Shown here: in pieces, positions 1 to 8,208 of the stretch
How positions within the stretch are numbered: the stretch's first letter is position 1
How the letters are laid out: each line of letters begins with the position of its first letter
NCBI GenBank assembly: GCA_020638035.1
Contig: JACKJI010000001.1
Span: 262,850-326,849, forward strand
Reading direction: 5' to 3'
DNA from: Hyphomicrobiaceae bacterium
GTDB taxonomy: Bacteria > Pseudomonadota > Alphaproteobacteria > Rhizobiales > Hyphomicrobiaceae
Length of the DNA stretch: 64,000 bases
The notes under the pieces: model-generated
Databases searched by the model: none
What the model saw: only the letters and a program-made list of their open reading frames with translations
Told to the model about the DNA's origin: nothing
Translations under genes and position numbers: made by a program

Positions 1-1
1 C

Positions 2-49
2 CGCCTCGATACGCAATCGGGCCGCAAAGCCTATCGGCTGAATTCGTAA
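2..49 (+). CDS. 3' end of an unidentified upstream gene (partial)
   Basis: An open frame enters from the left edge and ends at TAA 47-49, 14 bases before the next start codon. Only 15 residues are visible, ending in a basic stretch and Tyr-Arg-Leu-Asn-Ser. The same strand, the short gap and the following recombinase genes suggest it belongs to the same element. DUF3489-type proteins often sit in this position next to DUF2924 and recombinase genes, but the fragment is too short to assign. Confidence 0.45.
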   Translation, partial: RLDTQSGRKAYRLNS

Positions 50-63
50 AGGAACCATGCTCG

Positions 64-525
64 ATGGCTGTTTCAACCAACCCAACGCAGAGGGCGATTG
101 CAGAAGAGGTCGCTGCACTCGCCTCAATCACGCATCAAGAGCTTCGCATCGCATGGCGCCACTATTACAAACAATACCCGCCAAAGTTCCTCAACCGTGA
201 CCTGATCGAACTCGGCGTCGCATGGAAGATCCAGGAGCGAGCCTTCGGCGGTCTCGATCCATCGACCAAACGCCGCCTTGACCAGCTTGCCGATGAACTC
301 GAAGCGAAATCAGACATCAGCAGACCGAAGCGGTTTCAGCTCAGGCCCGGTGCTCGCCTGATCCGCGAGTGGCGGGGCCAAACGCACGAAGTACTCGTTG
401 CAACGGACGGGTATATATGGAACGGCAAAACGTATCGCTCCCTGACCAAAATCGCAAAGGAGATCACCGGCACGCAGTGGTCGGGTCCGCGCTTTTTCGC
501 GATCGCGGCTGGTGGAGGCGCCTGA
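64..525 (+). CDS. DUF2924 domain-containing protein
   Basis: A 153-residue protein recognised as the DUF2924 family by the early ELRIAWRHYY segment, the FLNRDLIELGVAWKIQE block and the C-terminal WRGQTHEVLV...GKTYRSLTKIAKEITGTQWSG block, where a short beta-rich part with two Trp residues is followed by a helix. These proteins are found almost only beside large serine recombinases in alphaproteobacterial elements, as here; their biochemical role is unknown. The ATG at 64 is preceded by AAAGGAA at good spacing. The last codons overlap the next small gene, so 64-2427 looks like one transcript. Confidence 0.85.
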   Translation: MAVSTNPTQRAIAEEVAALASITHQELRIAWRHYYKQYPPKFLNRDLIELGVAWKIQERAFGGLDPSTKRRLDQLADELEAKSDISRPKRFQLRPGARLIREWRGQTHEVLVATDGYIWNGKTYRSLTKIAKEITGTQWSGPRFFAIAAGGGA

Positions 526-727
526 CGTGGCGGATCGAACCGTTCCGGATTCGGTCGCAGCGCTTTTCGCTGCCATCACCGGCGCTCTTGAAGATGCCGC
601 GGCGATGGCTGCTGCAGCACAGAGCATTCGAGATCGTTCTGAAGCAATCCGGGCAAAACATCAAATCGGGTACGCGCTTCGCCGGATCGAGCAGCAGCTT
701 GCCAAGCTGGAGGCGCTTCTCGCATGA
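512..727 (+). CDS. small hypothetical protein of the recombinase operon
   Basis: A 71-residue, Ala-rich, probably all-helical protein (or 66 residues from the second GTG at 527). Its start overlaps the end of the DUF2924 gene and its TGA overlaps the ATG of the recombinase, so translational coupling is likely. I do not recognise a family. The C-terminal half (IGYALRRIEQQLAKLEALL) has a heptad-like pattern that could form a coiled coil. Small linker ORFs of this type commonly accompany DUF2924-recombinase pairs; a role as a recombination directionality or accessory factor is only a guess. Confidence 0.6.
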   Translation: MEAPDVADRTVPDSVAALFAAITGALEDAAAMAAAAQSIRDRSEAIRAKHQIGYALRRIEQQLAKLEALLA

Positions 728-2427
728 ATCCGAACCGCTGCGCCATCTATACGCGCAAGTCGTCCGAGGAGGGACTCGAACAGGAATTCAACTCACTCAA
801 CGCACAGCGCGAGGCGTGCGAGGCCTTTATTGCCAGCCAGAAAGGCGCCGGCTGGATCGCACTGCCAACCATGTACGATGATGGTGGCGTCTCAGGTGGC
901 ACAATGGACAGGCCGGCCTTGCAGCACCTACTCACCGATATCGAGTCCGGCAAGGTTGACACGGTCGTCGTCTACAAGGTCGATCGCCTGACACGTTCTC
1001 TCAGCGACTTCGCCAAGATCGTCGATGCGTTCGACAACAGAGGCGTATCGTTCGTGTCCGTCACCCAGCAGTTCAACACAACGACGTCGATGGGACGGCT
1101 GACACTCAACATGCTGCTGTCGTTCGCCCAGTTCGAACGCGAGGTTACAAGCGAACGCATCCGCGACAAGATCGCCGCCTCAAAACAAAAGGGCATGTGG
1201 ATGGGCGGACTGCCGCCGCTCGGCTACGATGTCGACGACCGAAGGCTAATCGTGAACGAAGCCGAGGCCAAGACCGTCCGACATATTTTCCGCCGCTACA
1301 TCGAGATCAAATCTGTGCGCGCGCTTAAGGAAGAGCTCGATGCCGATGGCATTGTCAGCAAGGCTCGCCTCGACCGATTCGGGAATGCGAAGGGCGGTGT
1401 TCGGATCGCGCGTGGTGCTCTCTATCTGATGCTGCAGAACCGCATCTATCGTGGCGAGGTCGTCCACAAGGACAAGGCCTATCCCGGTCTCCACTTGCCA
1501 ATTGTCGACGAGCAGCTGTGGGACAAGGCGCAGGCGGCGCTGGCTGAGAATCGCGTCGAACGCGTCAGCCGCACGAAGGCAATCAACCCCAACCCGCTTG
1601 CAAGCCTCGTCTTTGACGCAAGCGGAGAACGCATGTCGCCAACGCATGCCAACAAGAAGGGTACGCGATACCGCTATTACGTCAGCCAGTCGCTGATCAA
1701 GAGAGGGCGACCAACGGCGTCAGAGGCTGCCTGCCGCGTTCCCGCCGCTGACCTCGAAGCGATCGTCGACGACGAGATCGTCAAGCTGATGCGAGATGAG
1801 GCATTCATTCATGAAATCGCCGGTGACGTGTCTGTTGCGCAGCGCAAGACCCTTATCAATCAGGCGTCGGCCTTCGCGAGATGCTGGCCGGATCGGCCGC
1901 CGCCGCAAAGGCGTACCATTCTCAGCGCCCTGCTCGAGCGCGTGGTCGTTCACCCGAACACAATCGTAATGGCGGTAAGGCTAGACGCCATCCCGCTCGT
2001 CACAGCGCCCACGCTCGACCTCCGCCGCCTGCCGCGCCCGATCGACGGGCCGACAAGAAAGGTACAGGTGCCGGCTCGCCTCAAGCGCACCGGCATGGAA
2101 ACCAAACTGCTCATCCAAGGGAACACCGGCCCAGTCCAGCGCACGCCCGATCGCAGCCTTATCCGGCTGATCGGGCAGGCCCGCCGCTACCGCAGGGTCC
2201 TGGACGCCGCTCATCACGACAAGACCATGTCCAAAATTGCCGCGGACGTAGGCGTCGGCGCCACCTACTTCACCCGCGTCGTGCGCCTGAGCTTCCTGGC
2301 GCCGGAGATCACCAAAATGATTCTGCAAGGCCGTCAGTCACCTCAGCTGACCGCCAACAGGATCATGACGCTGGGATCACCACCCACGCTTTGGGACGCA
2401 CAAAAGCATCTGCTCGACCTCACCTGA
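724..2427 (+). CDS. large serine recombinase (site-specific integrase/excisionase)
   Basis: A 567-residue recombinase. The N-terminal resolvase domain (about 1-150) shows the Y-x-R-x-S catalytic motif (AIYTRKSSEEG, nucleophile Ser13) and the VYKVDRLTRSL Arg motif. A recombinase domain follows (about 160-270, PLGYD...), then a region equivalent to the zinc ribbon but without its four cysteines, as in many alphaproteobacterial members (SLVFDASGERMSPTHANKKG). The C-terminal part (about 450-567) is basic and contains a possible HTH (MSKIAADVGVGATYFTRVVR). The ATG overlaps the upstream stop. It is the last gene of the element before tRNA-Ser, 280 bases away, and presumably catalyses integration and excision of DNA lying to the left of the window. 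Confidence 0.93.
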   Translation: MNPNRCAIYTRKSSEEGLEQEFNSLNAQREACEAFIASQKGAGWIALPTMYDDGGVSGGTMDRPALQHLLTDIESGKVDTVVVYKVDRLTRSLSDFAKIVDAFDNRGVSFVSVTQQFNTTTSMGRLTLNMLLSFAQFEREVTSERIRDKIAASKQKGMWMGGLPPLGYDVDDRRLIVNEAEAKTVRHIFRRYIEIKSVRALKEELDADGIVSKARLDRFGNAKGGVRIARGALYLMLQNRIYRGEVVHKDKAYPGLHLPIVDEQLWDKAQAALAENRVERVSRTKAINPNPLASLVFDASGERMSPTHANKKGTRYRYYVSQSLIKRGRPTASEAACRVPAADLEAIVDDEIVKLMRDEAFIHEIAGDVSVAQRKTLINQASAFARCWPDRPPPQRRTILSALLERVVVHPNTIVMAVRLDAIPLVTAPTLDLRRLPRPIDGPTRKVQVPARLKRTGMETKLLIQGNTGPVQRTPDRSLIRLIGQARRYRRVLDAAHHDKTMSKIAADVGVGATYFTRVVRLSFLAPEITKMILQGRQSPQLTANRIMTLGSPPTLWDAQKHLLDLT

Positions 2428-2706
2428 ACAGATCGCGGATGCGGCCGCCCATGCAATGGGTCGGCGCATGCTCGACGGGCACCGCATCCAGCAAAATCGC
2501 TGCCGCTCGCACATACTCTTGGCGGACTTTCGTACCACCCAAAGTACCGTTAGAGACTCTTGCCGGCGCAGTGCGACCGAGCCCGTACCAAAGCGGTCTC
2601 CAAGTTCTTGATCGCATGGACCAAAGCCGCTAACCCGCGAACACTACGGACGAAGTTCGAATCCGATGTCAAAACTCGTTTTATGTATTAATTTCAGATA
2701 GTTACG

Positions 2707-2796
2707 TGGCGGAGGGAGTGGGATTCGAACCCACGGTACGGTTTCCCGCACACACGCGTTCCAGGCGTGCGCCTTCAACCACTCGGCCACCCCTCC
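2707..2796 (-). tRNA. tRNA-Ser(GGA)
   Basis: The minus strand folds as a 90-nt class II tRNA: acceptor GGAGGGG paired with TCCCTCC (one G-T), discriminator G, encoded CCA, anticodon stem CACGC/GCGTG around loop CTGGAAC (anticodon GGA), a long variable arm and T-arm GTGGG-TTCGAAT-CCCAC. Its 3' end faces the recombinase element. Confidence 0.97.
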
Positions 2797-3074
2797 GGAT
2801 CTATTCGGAACAGCGGCGCACTATAGCCAGAAGCCGGCCCCGCGCAACCGATGAAATGAGCGCCCCTGCAAGGATTTGCTGCGGGGCCGCAGCCCTGCCG
2901 GCAAGGCGCGACATCGAGGCGGCGGAAGCCTATGCTCGGAGCATTCGACGGGTTGCTCCAGGTCAGTCAAACCCGGCAGGCGACGGCGCTTCTGCCGCAT
3001 CGCTCGGCGGCATCAGACCGGCACATCGCACACATTGATCCATCCACACGTACTGTTCCGGACCAACGCAAACC

Positions 3075-3449
3075 ATGACCGCTAGCCCAGCTCCCGGCGT
3101 CCGCCTGCGCATCGTTCTTGCTCCCGGGATCGGCATTGGTCCTGGCAAGGCGGAACTGCTGGCGGGAATCCACGAAACCGGATCGATTGCAGCCGCCGGC
3201 CGGCGCATCGGCATGAGTTACAAGCGGGCGTGGCTCCTGACCGCCGCACTCAACAGCCACTTCCCAAAGCCGTTGATCGAAGCGACCAAGGGGGGCCGAA
3301 GCGGCGGCGGAGCACGCCTGACTGCCCTCGGTGAGGAAGTGCTCGCGGCCTACCGGGACGCACAACGGCTGACCGACGACGCCGTCTCACCGGTCCTCTC
3401 GAGAATGCGGTCTCTGCAGACGGGAAAATCGCCCCGCAAATCGCGCTAA
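3075..3449 (+). CDS. modE: ModE-family molybdate-responsive regulator (DNA-binding domain only)
   Basis: A 124-residue winged-helix protein matching the N-terminal LysR-like DNA-binding domain of ModE: KAELLAGIHETGSIAAAGR followed by GMSYKRAWLLTAALN and a wing containing KGGRSGGGARLT. It lacks the C-terminal molybdate-binding (Mop/TOBE) domains of enterobacterial ModE, as is common in alphaproteobacteria. It lies directly upstream of modABC on the same strand, with a perfect palindrome in the 133-base gap, so it most likely represses or tunes modABC. How the short form senses molybdate is not evident from sequence. Confidence 0.88.
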   Translation: MTASPAPGVRLRIVLAPGIGIGPGKAELLAGIHETGSIAAAGRRIGMSYKRAWLLTAALNSHFPKPLIEATKGGRSGGGARLTALGEEVLAAYRDAQRLTDDAVSPVLSRMRSLQTGKSPRKSR

Positions 3450-3524
3450 CATCCCACCTCCTGACACAGGCAACGATCGCAACAATCCTGCGACCGCCGG
3501 GCGCAGGCCGTTCGGCTAGATTGT

Positions 3525-3556
3525 CGATCGATATGACATACGGTACATATCGATCG
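3525..3556. promoter_or_regulatory. candidate ModE operator (perfect inverted repeat)
   Basis: CGATCGATATG at 3525-3535 and its exact reverse complement at 3546-3556 flank a 10-base spacer, just upstream of the modA ribosome-binding site. The ATAT/TATC half sites resemble known ModE boxes. The position between modE and modA fits an operator for the molybdate uptake operon. Confidence 0.75.
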
Positions 3557-3582
3557 TGGCAACTCAGCAGACGGAGGTCACC

Positions 3583-4437
3583 ATGGGCCGGCGACGCGCA
3601 GCGCGATTTCGTTTGCGCCAGGGCATCGCTCTCCTGCCTGACATCCGCCTCTGGCGCGCCGCCATCCACTGGGCCATCGTCATCGCCATGCAGGCGGCTC
3701 ACACGCTGCTCACGCCCGTCGTCGCCAGCGCCGACACGGTGCGCGCGGCCGTCGCCACCAATTTCGCCGAGCCGATCGCCGCTCTTGCCGAGATGTTCAA
3801 AGCCGAAACCGGGCACGATGTCCTCGTCTCGACCGGTGCGACTGGCGCGCTCTATGCCCAGATCGTGGCAGGCGCGCCGCTCGATATCCTGCTCGCCGCC
3901 GATGACAAGCGACCAAAATTGCTCGAGACCGGCGGTCAAGGCGTCGCGGGTACGCGGTTCACCTACGCACGCGGCCGCCTTGCACTATGGAGTGCTGACC
4001 CGGCTCGCGTCGGCGGCAATGGCGAGGAGGCCCTGAAGCAGGATACGTTTCGGGCGCTGGCAATCGCCGATCCGGCAGTCGCACCCTATGGCGTCGCTGC
4101 GCGCGAGACGCTCAAATCTTTGGGGCTGTGGGACAAGCTCGAAGCGCGCGTTGTCTACGGCAAGAACATCGGCCAGACACATGCCCTGGTGGCGACGGGC
4201 AATGCTGAGCTTGGTTTCGTCGCGTTGTCGCACGTGCGCAGCGTAAAAGGCAAAATTGGCGGCAGCCACTGGATCGTTCCGGAGCAACTGCACGCTCCCA
4301 TCCTGCAAGATGCCATCCTCGTCACGACGGCGGCGGACAACGCCGCGGCGCGTGCGTTCCTGGCCTTTCTCCGCGGCAGCGCGGCACGCGCCATGATCGA
4401 ACGTTTCGGCTATGACAACGACGGAGCGGTGCCGTGA
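3583..4437 (+). CDS. modA: molybdate ABC transporter, periplasmic binding protein ModA
   Basis: Binds molybdate (and usually tungstate) in the periplasm and delivers it to ModBC. The 284-residue protein has a basic N-terminus and hydrophobic signal segment ending near VVASA-DT, then the ModA fold with AVATNFAEPIAALAEMF, the oxyanion-contacting STGATGALYAQI segment, LDILLAADDKRPKLLE, and ADPAVAPYG. I chose the ATG at 3583 because GGAGG lies five bases upstream; an in-frame GTG at 3556 would fall inside the operator palindrome. The stop overlaps the modB start by four bases (GTGA). Confidence 0.93.
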   Translation: MGRRRAARFRLRQGIALLPDIRLWRAAIHWAIVIAMQAAHTLLTPVVASADTVRAAVATNFAEPIAALAEMFKAETGHDVLVSTGATGALYAQIVAGAPLDILLAADDKRPKLLETGGQGVAGTRFTYARGRLALWSADPARVGGNGEEALKQDTFRALAIADPAVAPYGVAARETLKSLGLWDKLEARVVYGKNIGQTHALVATGNAELGFVALSHVRSVKGKIGGSHWIVPEQLHAPILQDAILVTTAADNAAARAFLAFLRGSAARAMIERFGYDNDGAVP

Positions 4438-5117
4438 GCGGTGGCGGCCTCGATCTGGCACCCGTCGGCCTGTCCGCGCTGTTGGCGGCAGTGACGACGT
4501 TCATGCTTCTCATCATCGCCACCCCTCTCTCCTGGTGGCTCGCCCACACGCGAGCGCGCGCCAAAGTCCTCGTCGAAGCGGTGACGGCGCTGCCGCTGGT
4601 GCTCCCGCCAACTGTCCTCGGCTTCTATCTCCTTGTTGTGCTCAGTCCGACAGCGCCCCTCGGGGCGGCATTCGTCAGCCTGACGGGGACGACGCTGACA
4701 TTTTCCTTCACCGGCCTCGTCGTCGCCTCGGTCATCTACTCGCTGCCCTTCGCTGTGCAGCCACTGCAGGCTTCGTTCGAGGCGATCGGCCGCGGACCGC
4801 TCGAGGCCGCAGCAACGCTCGGCGCCTCGCCGCTCGATGCCTTCATGACAGTGGCGACGCCGCTGGCGCTGCGCGGCTACATCACCGCCGCGGTGCTCAC
4901 CTTCGCTCACACATTGGGCGAGTTCGGCGTCGTGCTGATGGTCGGCGGCTCGATACCCGGGCGCACGAAGGTGCTGTCGATCGCGATTTACGAGCATGTC
5001 GAGACCATCGATTATGCGAGCGCACACGTGTTGTCAGCGATGATGCTCGCCTTCTCGTTCCTGGTGCTGCTGCTCGTGTTCGTCATCAATCGCCGCTACC
5101 CCATCCGGATGAGCTGA
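4434..5117 (+). CDS. modB: molybdate ABC transporter permease ModB
   Basis: Inner-membrane channel subunit, 227 residues with five or six membrane segments. The cytoplasmic EAA loop that contacts the ATPase is visible (EAAATLGASPLDAFMTVATP), followed by the conserved HTLGEFGVVLMVGGSIPG block typical of ModB. It starts at a GTG overlapping the modA stop and ends in TGATG shared with modC, so the three genes are translationally coupled. Confidence 0.94.
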   Translation: MSGGGLDLAPVGLSALLAAVTTFMLLIIATPLSWWLAHTRARAKVLVEAVTALPLVLPPTVLGFYLLVVLSPTAPLGAAFVSLTGTTLTFSFTGLVVASVIYSLPFAVQPLQASFEAIGRGPLEAAATLGASPLDAFMTVATPLALRGYITAAVLTFAHTLGEFGVVLMVGGSIPGRTKVLSIAIYEHVETIDYASAHVLSAMMLAFSFLVLLLVFVINRRYPIRMS

Positions 5118-6247
5118 TGTCGCGCCTCGATCTCAACGTCCGTCTCAAGTTGGACCGTTTCACGCTCGACGTCGCCGACACGCTTGCGTTGCAGGGGATC
5201 ACCGCTGTGTTCGGGCATTCCGGCTGCGGGAAGACGACGCTCCTGCGCATCATCGCCGGGTTGGAACGAGGCGCAGCGGGACGGGTGGCGTTCAACGGCG
5301 AGGTGTGGCAGGACGGGCCGGGCACACGTCCGCGACCAGCGCACCAGCGCGCCGTCGGCTACGTGTTCCAGGATGCTCGGCTCTTCAATCATCTCGATGT
5401 CGCCGGCAACCTCGCATACGCGGCACGGCGTGCGCACCAGTCGAGTTCAGCCTTGTCGCAGGACGCCGTGGCCGAAGCACTCGACCTGAAGCCGCTACTT
5501 GCACAGCGGTGCGCGACATTGTCGGGTGGCGAACGCCAGCGCGTGGCACTCGCCCGCGCGATTCTGGTCGCGCCGCGCCTGATCCTGATGGACGAGCCGC
5601 TCGCCAGCATCGACGGGCGACGCAAGCGCGAGATCCTCCCCTACATTGCCCGGCTGCCGCGCGACTTCGGCATACCCGTCGTCTATGTCACGCACGCAAT
5701 CGACGAGGTCGCCGCTCTTGCCGACCAGCTCCTGCTCATGTCGGAGGGCCGGCGCGTCGCCTCTGGCCCGGTCGGCGAGATCATGTCGCGGCTCGACCTC
5801 TTCCCGCTGACGGGCCGGTTCGAGGCGGGTGCCATGCTCAACGTGCGCGTCGTCGGTCACGATCCACAGGACCGGCTGACCGACGTCGAATTTGATGGCG
5901 GTCGGCTGTCGATTCCCTATGTCGACGTACCGATCGGCGACACGATGCGGGTGCGCATTCGTGCGCGCGATGTCGTTTTGGCGGTAGGGGCGCCGGCAAG
6001 CCTCAGTGCCAACAATATGCTCTCAGGCGTCGTCACCGACATGCGCGAGGACGAGGGCACGTTCGTCGACGTTCTGGTGCGCTGCGGCTCGGCACTGCTC
6101 ATCTCGCGCGTCACGCGACGATCCGTGCGCCGTCTCGATCTGTCTCCCGGAACGCCTGTACTCGTCTACGTCAAGTCGATCACCCTCGACGGCTATCCAG
6201 CACGCCGCGATGAGCTGCCGGAAAAGACCAACGTCGAACGCAAATGA
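5117..6247 (+). CDS. modC: molybdate ABC transporter ATP-binding protein ModC
   Basis: ATPase driving molybdate import, 376 residues. The N-terminal ABC domain has Walker A (GHSGCGKTT, near residues 32-40), the signature LSGGERQRVALARA, Walker B LILMDEPLASID and a switch histidine (VTHAIDEV). From about residue 285 a C-terminal Mop/TOBE domain follows (LSANNMLSGVVTDMREDEG), the cytoplasmic oxyanion-binding regulatory domain of ModC. The start is the ATG overlapping the modB stop; the frame remains open further upstream through modB, but that part is only an out-of-frame reading of modB. Confidence 0.95.
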   Translation: MSRLDLNVRLKLDRFTLDVADTLALQGITAVFGHSGCGKTTLLRIIAGLERGAAGRVAFNGEVWQDGPGTRPRPAHQRAVGYVFQDARLFNHLDVAGNLAYAARRAHQSSSALSQDAVAEALDLKPLLAQRCATLSGGERQRVALARAILVAPRLILMDEPLASIDGRRKREILPYIARLPRDFGIPVVYVTHAIDEVAALADQLLLMSEGRRVASGPVGEIMSRLDLFPLTGRFEAGAMLNVRVVGHDPQDRLTDVEFDGGRLSIPYVDVPIGDTMRVRIRARDVVLAVGAPASLSANNMLSGVVTDMREDEGTFVDVLVRCGSALLISRVTRRSVRRLDLSPGTPVLVYVKSITLDGYPARRDELPEKTNVERK

Positions 6248-6322
6248 CGGCAGGAAGCGCTTGCCCCTGCCGCCGTGTTCGTCTTTGGCAAGATGTCGTC
6301 GAGAACGACGCGCCGGCCGCCC

Positions 6323-7171
6323 TCAGCTACCGGCACGGATCGGCAGACTGCGCGACCACTCGGTGCCGTCACTGTCTTTCAGCACGACGTTGAGCTGATG
6401 ATCGCCCGTCAGCGCCACCGGGAATTCGAACACCGGATTCTCGGCCAGTGTGATCGAGCCGGTCATATCGAACAGCTTCTGGTCGCCTTGGCGAACCTCC
6501 AGCGCCGTGACCATGCGCAGTGGGATATAGAGCAGCGTCTGCTGGTCGAGCGCCATGCCCGTATGATTGGGGTGGGAGATCTTAAGCCGCATCGGCTGGT
6601 CGATGCGCGTCACGTTGCCGGCCGTCGCCACCTCAGCAAGTTCCATCTTGCCCATGTTGGCGGCGATCTCGTCCGCATTACCGGTCGGCGGCGCGGCACA
6701 GGCAGCCTGGCCACCCGCGAACTTGACGAGGCGCGAGGTCATGTAGAGCGCGCCGTCACTCGCTTCGACGATGGCACGGACCTCGGTCTGCTGGTTCAAG
6801 CGGATGCTGGTCTTCAGCGCGGCGTGGCGTTGGCCGGGCCCCATGGTGAAGACAGCGGCCACCGGCATGGGGTTCTCGTCCACGACGAGGGTCACCGACT
6901 TGACGGTGCGGCCATCGATGAAACGAGCATCGATCGAGACGGGAACCGCCCGTTGGTCCTCGGGTCGAACCGGCGCATCGAGAGTGACAATTCCGAGACC
7001 GCTCTGGATCGACCGCGTGCCGACCACATCCGCCTTGAGGCCTTCCCAGGTCGGGCCTGCATTGGCCGGTGCGGACGCGAACAGCATCGCCAAGCCGGCC
7101 AGAGCAGCCATGGCAGATGTCGTGGCTTGTCGGCTCAAGCTCTTGTTGTTGTTCGAAGTAGCCATAGACAT
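6323..7171 (-). CDS. quinoprotein-dehydrogenase-associated SoxYZ-like carrier protein
   Basis: A 282-residue secreted protein in which a SoxY-like domain (about 45-165) and a SoxZ-like domain (about 190-282, ISHPNHTGMALDQQTLLYIP...) are fused. A signal peptide ends near ASAPANA-GP. The true SoxY C-terminal GGCG swinging arm is replaced by a GGQAACAAPP segment with a single Cys, as in the fused carriers found with PQQ-dependent alcohol dehydrogenases. The ATG at 7171 has GGAGG upstream. No quinoprotein dehydrogenase or sox gene is in the window, so the partner must be elsewhere. It is convergent with modC. Confidence 0.82.
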   Translation of the reverse strand: MSMATSNNNKSLSRQATTSAMAALAGLAMLFASAPANAGPTWEGLKADVVGTRSIQSGLGIVTLDAPVRPEDQRAVPVSIDARFIDGRTVKSVTLVVDENPMPVAAVFTMGPGQRHAALKTSIRLNQQTEVRAIVEASDGALYMTSRLVKFAGGQAACAAPPTGNADEIAANMGKMELAEVATAGNVTRIDQPMRLKISHPNHTGMALDQQTLLYIPLRMVTALEVRQGDQKLFDMTGSITLAENPVFEFPVALTGDHQLNVVLKDSDGTEWSRSLPIRAGS

Positions 7172-7334
7172 TCGCCTCCAGAATCCGTCGACCGGCCCCA
7201 AGTCACAGGGACGCATAATGCCTATTTTCATGCGCAAAGTCGAGGCGCCACCCGAATCCGGGTCACCTTGTCCGAAGAATGCCTTGCTGCACTGCCGCGC
7301 GCGTCGGCCTGATCCGGTCCCTTCGACCCGGCCG

Positions 7335-8054
7335 TCATGACCCGTGCGCCGGGCGCCAGCCTGCCGCTAGAGCTTCACTTTCCGAGCAGAACCAACGTTC
7401 CCCGCGTGCCGTATCGATCACGACCTTCTCGTACCACGGGCTCCAGGGCATGTGATAAATGTGGCCACCGCGCGTGACGTTGCCCTTGATGGCGCAGCCG
7501 CTAGGCGCCTGCTGCTCGGCACTCGCCCAGTGGCGGTTGCGGTAGTCCCAAGGCGGTTGATTGCCGTCCGTAGCAAAGATGCCGCGGCGCCCAGCGCGGG
7601 CCTGTTGCTCCTCCGCGACGTAGGACGTTGAGTATTTGACGAACGCCCAGGCATTGCCGTCTGCGACCATGCGGCGGTTGAGTTCCGTGCCGTCCGCATA
7701 GCATACGCCGAGCATGCGGCCGTACTTGTCTGTTCCGCGCCGTTCGCAGGTCACGGCCCGTCCCTCGACAAGGTTGCGCAGCGCCTTGGTAGCGGCCGCC
7801 CCGCAGTTCCAGGTCCCAAACAAACGCCGCGCACACGTTTGACCCGATTCCGGAGCGTCGATCCCTTCGAGCCGGATGCGATGGCCGGCGATATCGATGG
7901 TATCGCCGTCAATCACCGTCGCAGGTCCAATGACGCGCTGCTGATCCGTCAGAGCCGCGGCCGGACGTTGCTCCCCAAGACCAGCCAGGAGAACGCAGGC
8001 CAGCGCAACCGCCACTGGCTTGCGAGTTGTATATGACCACCAAGATTCTCTCAT
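7335..8054 (-). CDS. secreted thermonuclease-family (SNase-like) protein with C-terminal sunset-type domain
   Basis: A 239-residue protein with a signal peptide (LACVLLAGLGEQRPAAA) and a staphylococcal-nuclease fold. The catalytic signature is intact: ATVIDGDTIDI, HRIRLEGIDAPE (Arg and Glu/Asp of the active site) and GTDKYGRMLG (second catalytic Arg). The last 50 residues (CAIKGNVTRGGHIYHMPWSPWY...GERWFCSESEA) match the small domain that often follows SNase domains in alphaproteobacteria. It probably hydrolyses nucleic acid in the periplasm or outside. The next gene upstream on the same strand is a nucleoside transporter, which fits salvage, but 154 bases separate them. Confidence 0.88.
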   Translation of the reverse strand: MRESWWSYTTRKPVAVALACVLLAGLGEQRPAAALTDQQRVIGPATVIDGDTIDIAGHRIRLEGIDAPESGQTCARRLFGTWNCGAAATKALRNLVEGRAVTCERRGTDKYGRMLGVCYADGTELNRRMVADGNAWAFVKYSTSYVAEEQQARAGRRGIFATDGNQPPWDYRNRHWASAEQQAPSGCAIKGNVTRGGHIYHMPWSPWYEKVVIDTARGERWFCSESEALAAGWRPAHGS

Positions 8055-8208
8055 AGGTTGAATCTGGGTGATTCACGTGGTGTGAGCTAGGCGCCCCCGT
8101 GGCAAAAGGTTGCCAATTTGTTAACGGGTTGATGAACAATCAGAACTCGTCCAAATGACCTCTGGAAAGTGGTCACTTGCAGGTGTCAGGGCACAGGGCG
8201 CCGGCCGA

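Noticed and set aside
2428..2700. Possible remnant of a second integrase between the recombinase and tRNA-Ser
   Set aside because: Translations on both strands show no integrase box or catalytic residues, so there is not enough to call even a pseudogene.
2706..3038. Open frame encoding a protein starting MAEGVGFEPT
   Set aside because: The start of this frame is the antisense of tRNA-Ser(GGA); the GFEPT string is the well-known translation of the T-arm. There is no support beyond it.
4412..5116. Long N-terminal extension of modC in one open frame
   Set aside because: It overlaps the whole of modB in another frame and has no similarity of its own. ModC begins at the ATG coupled to the modB stop.
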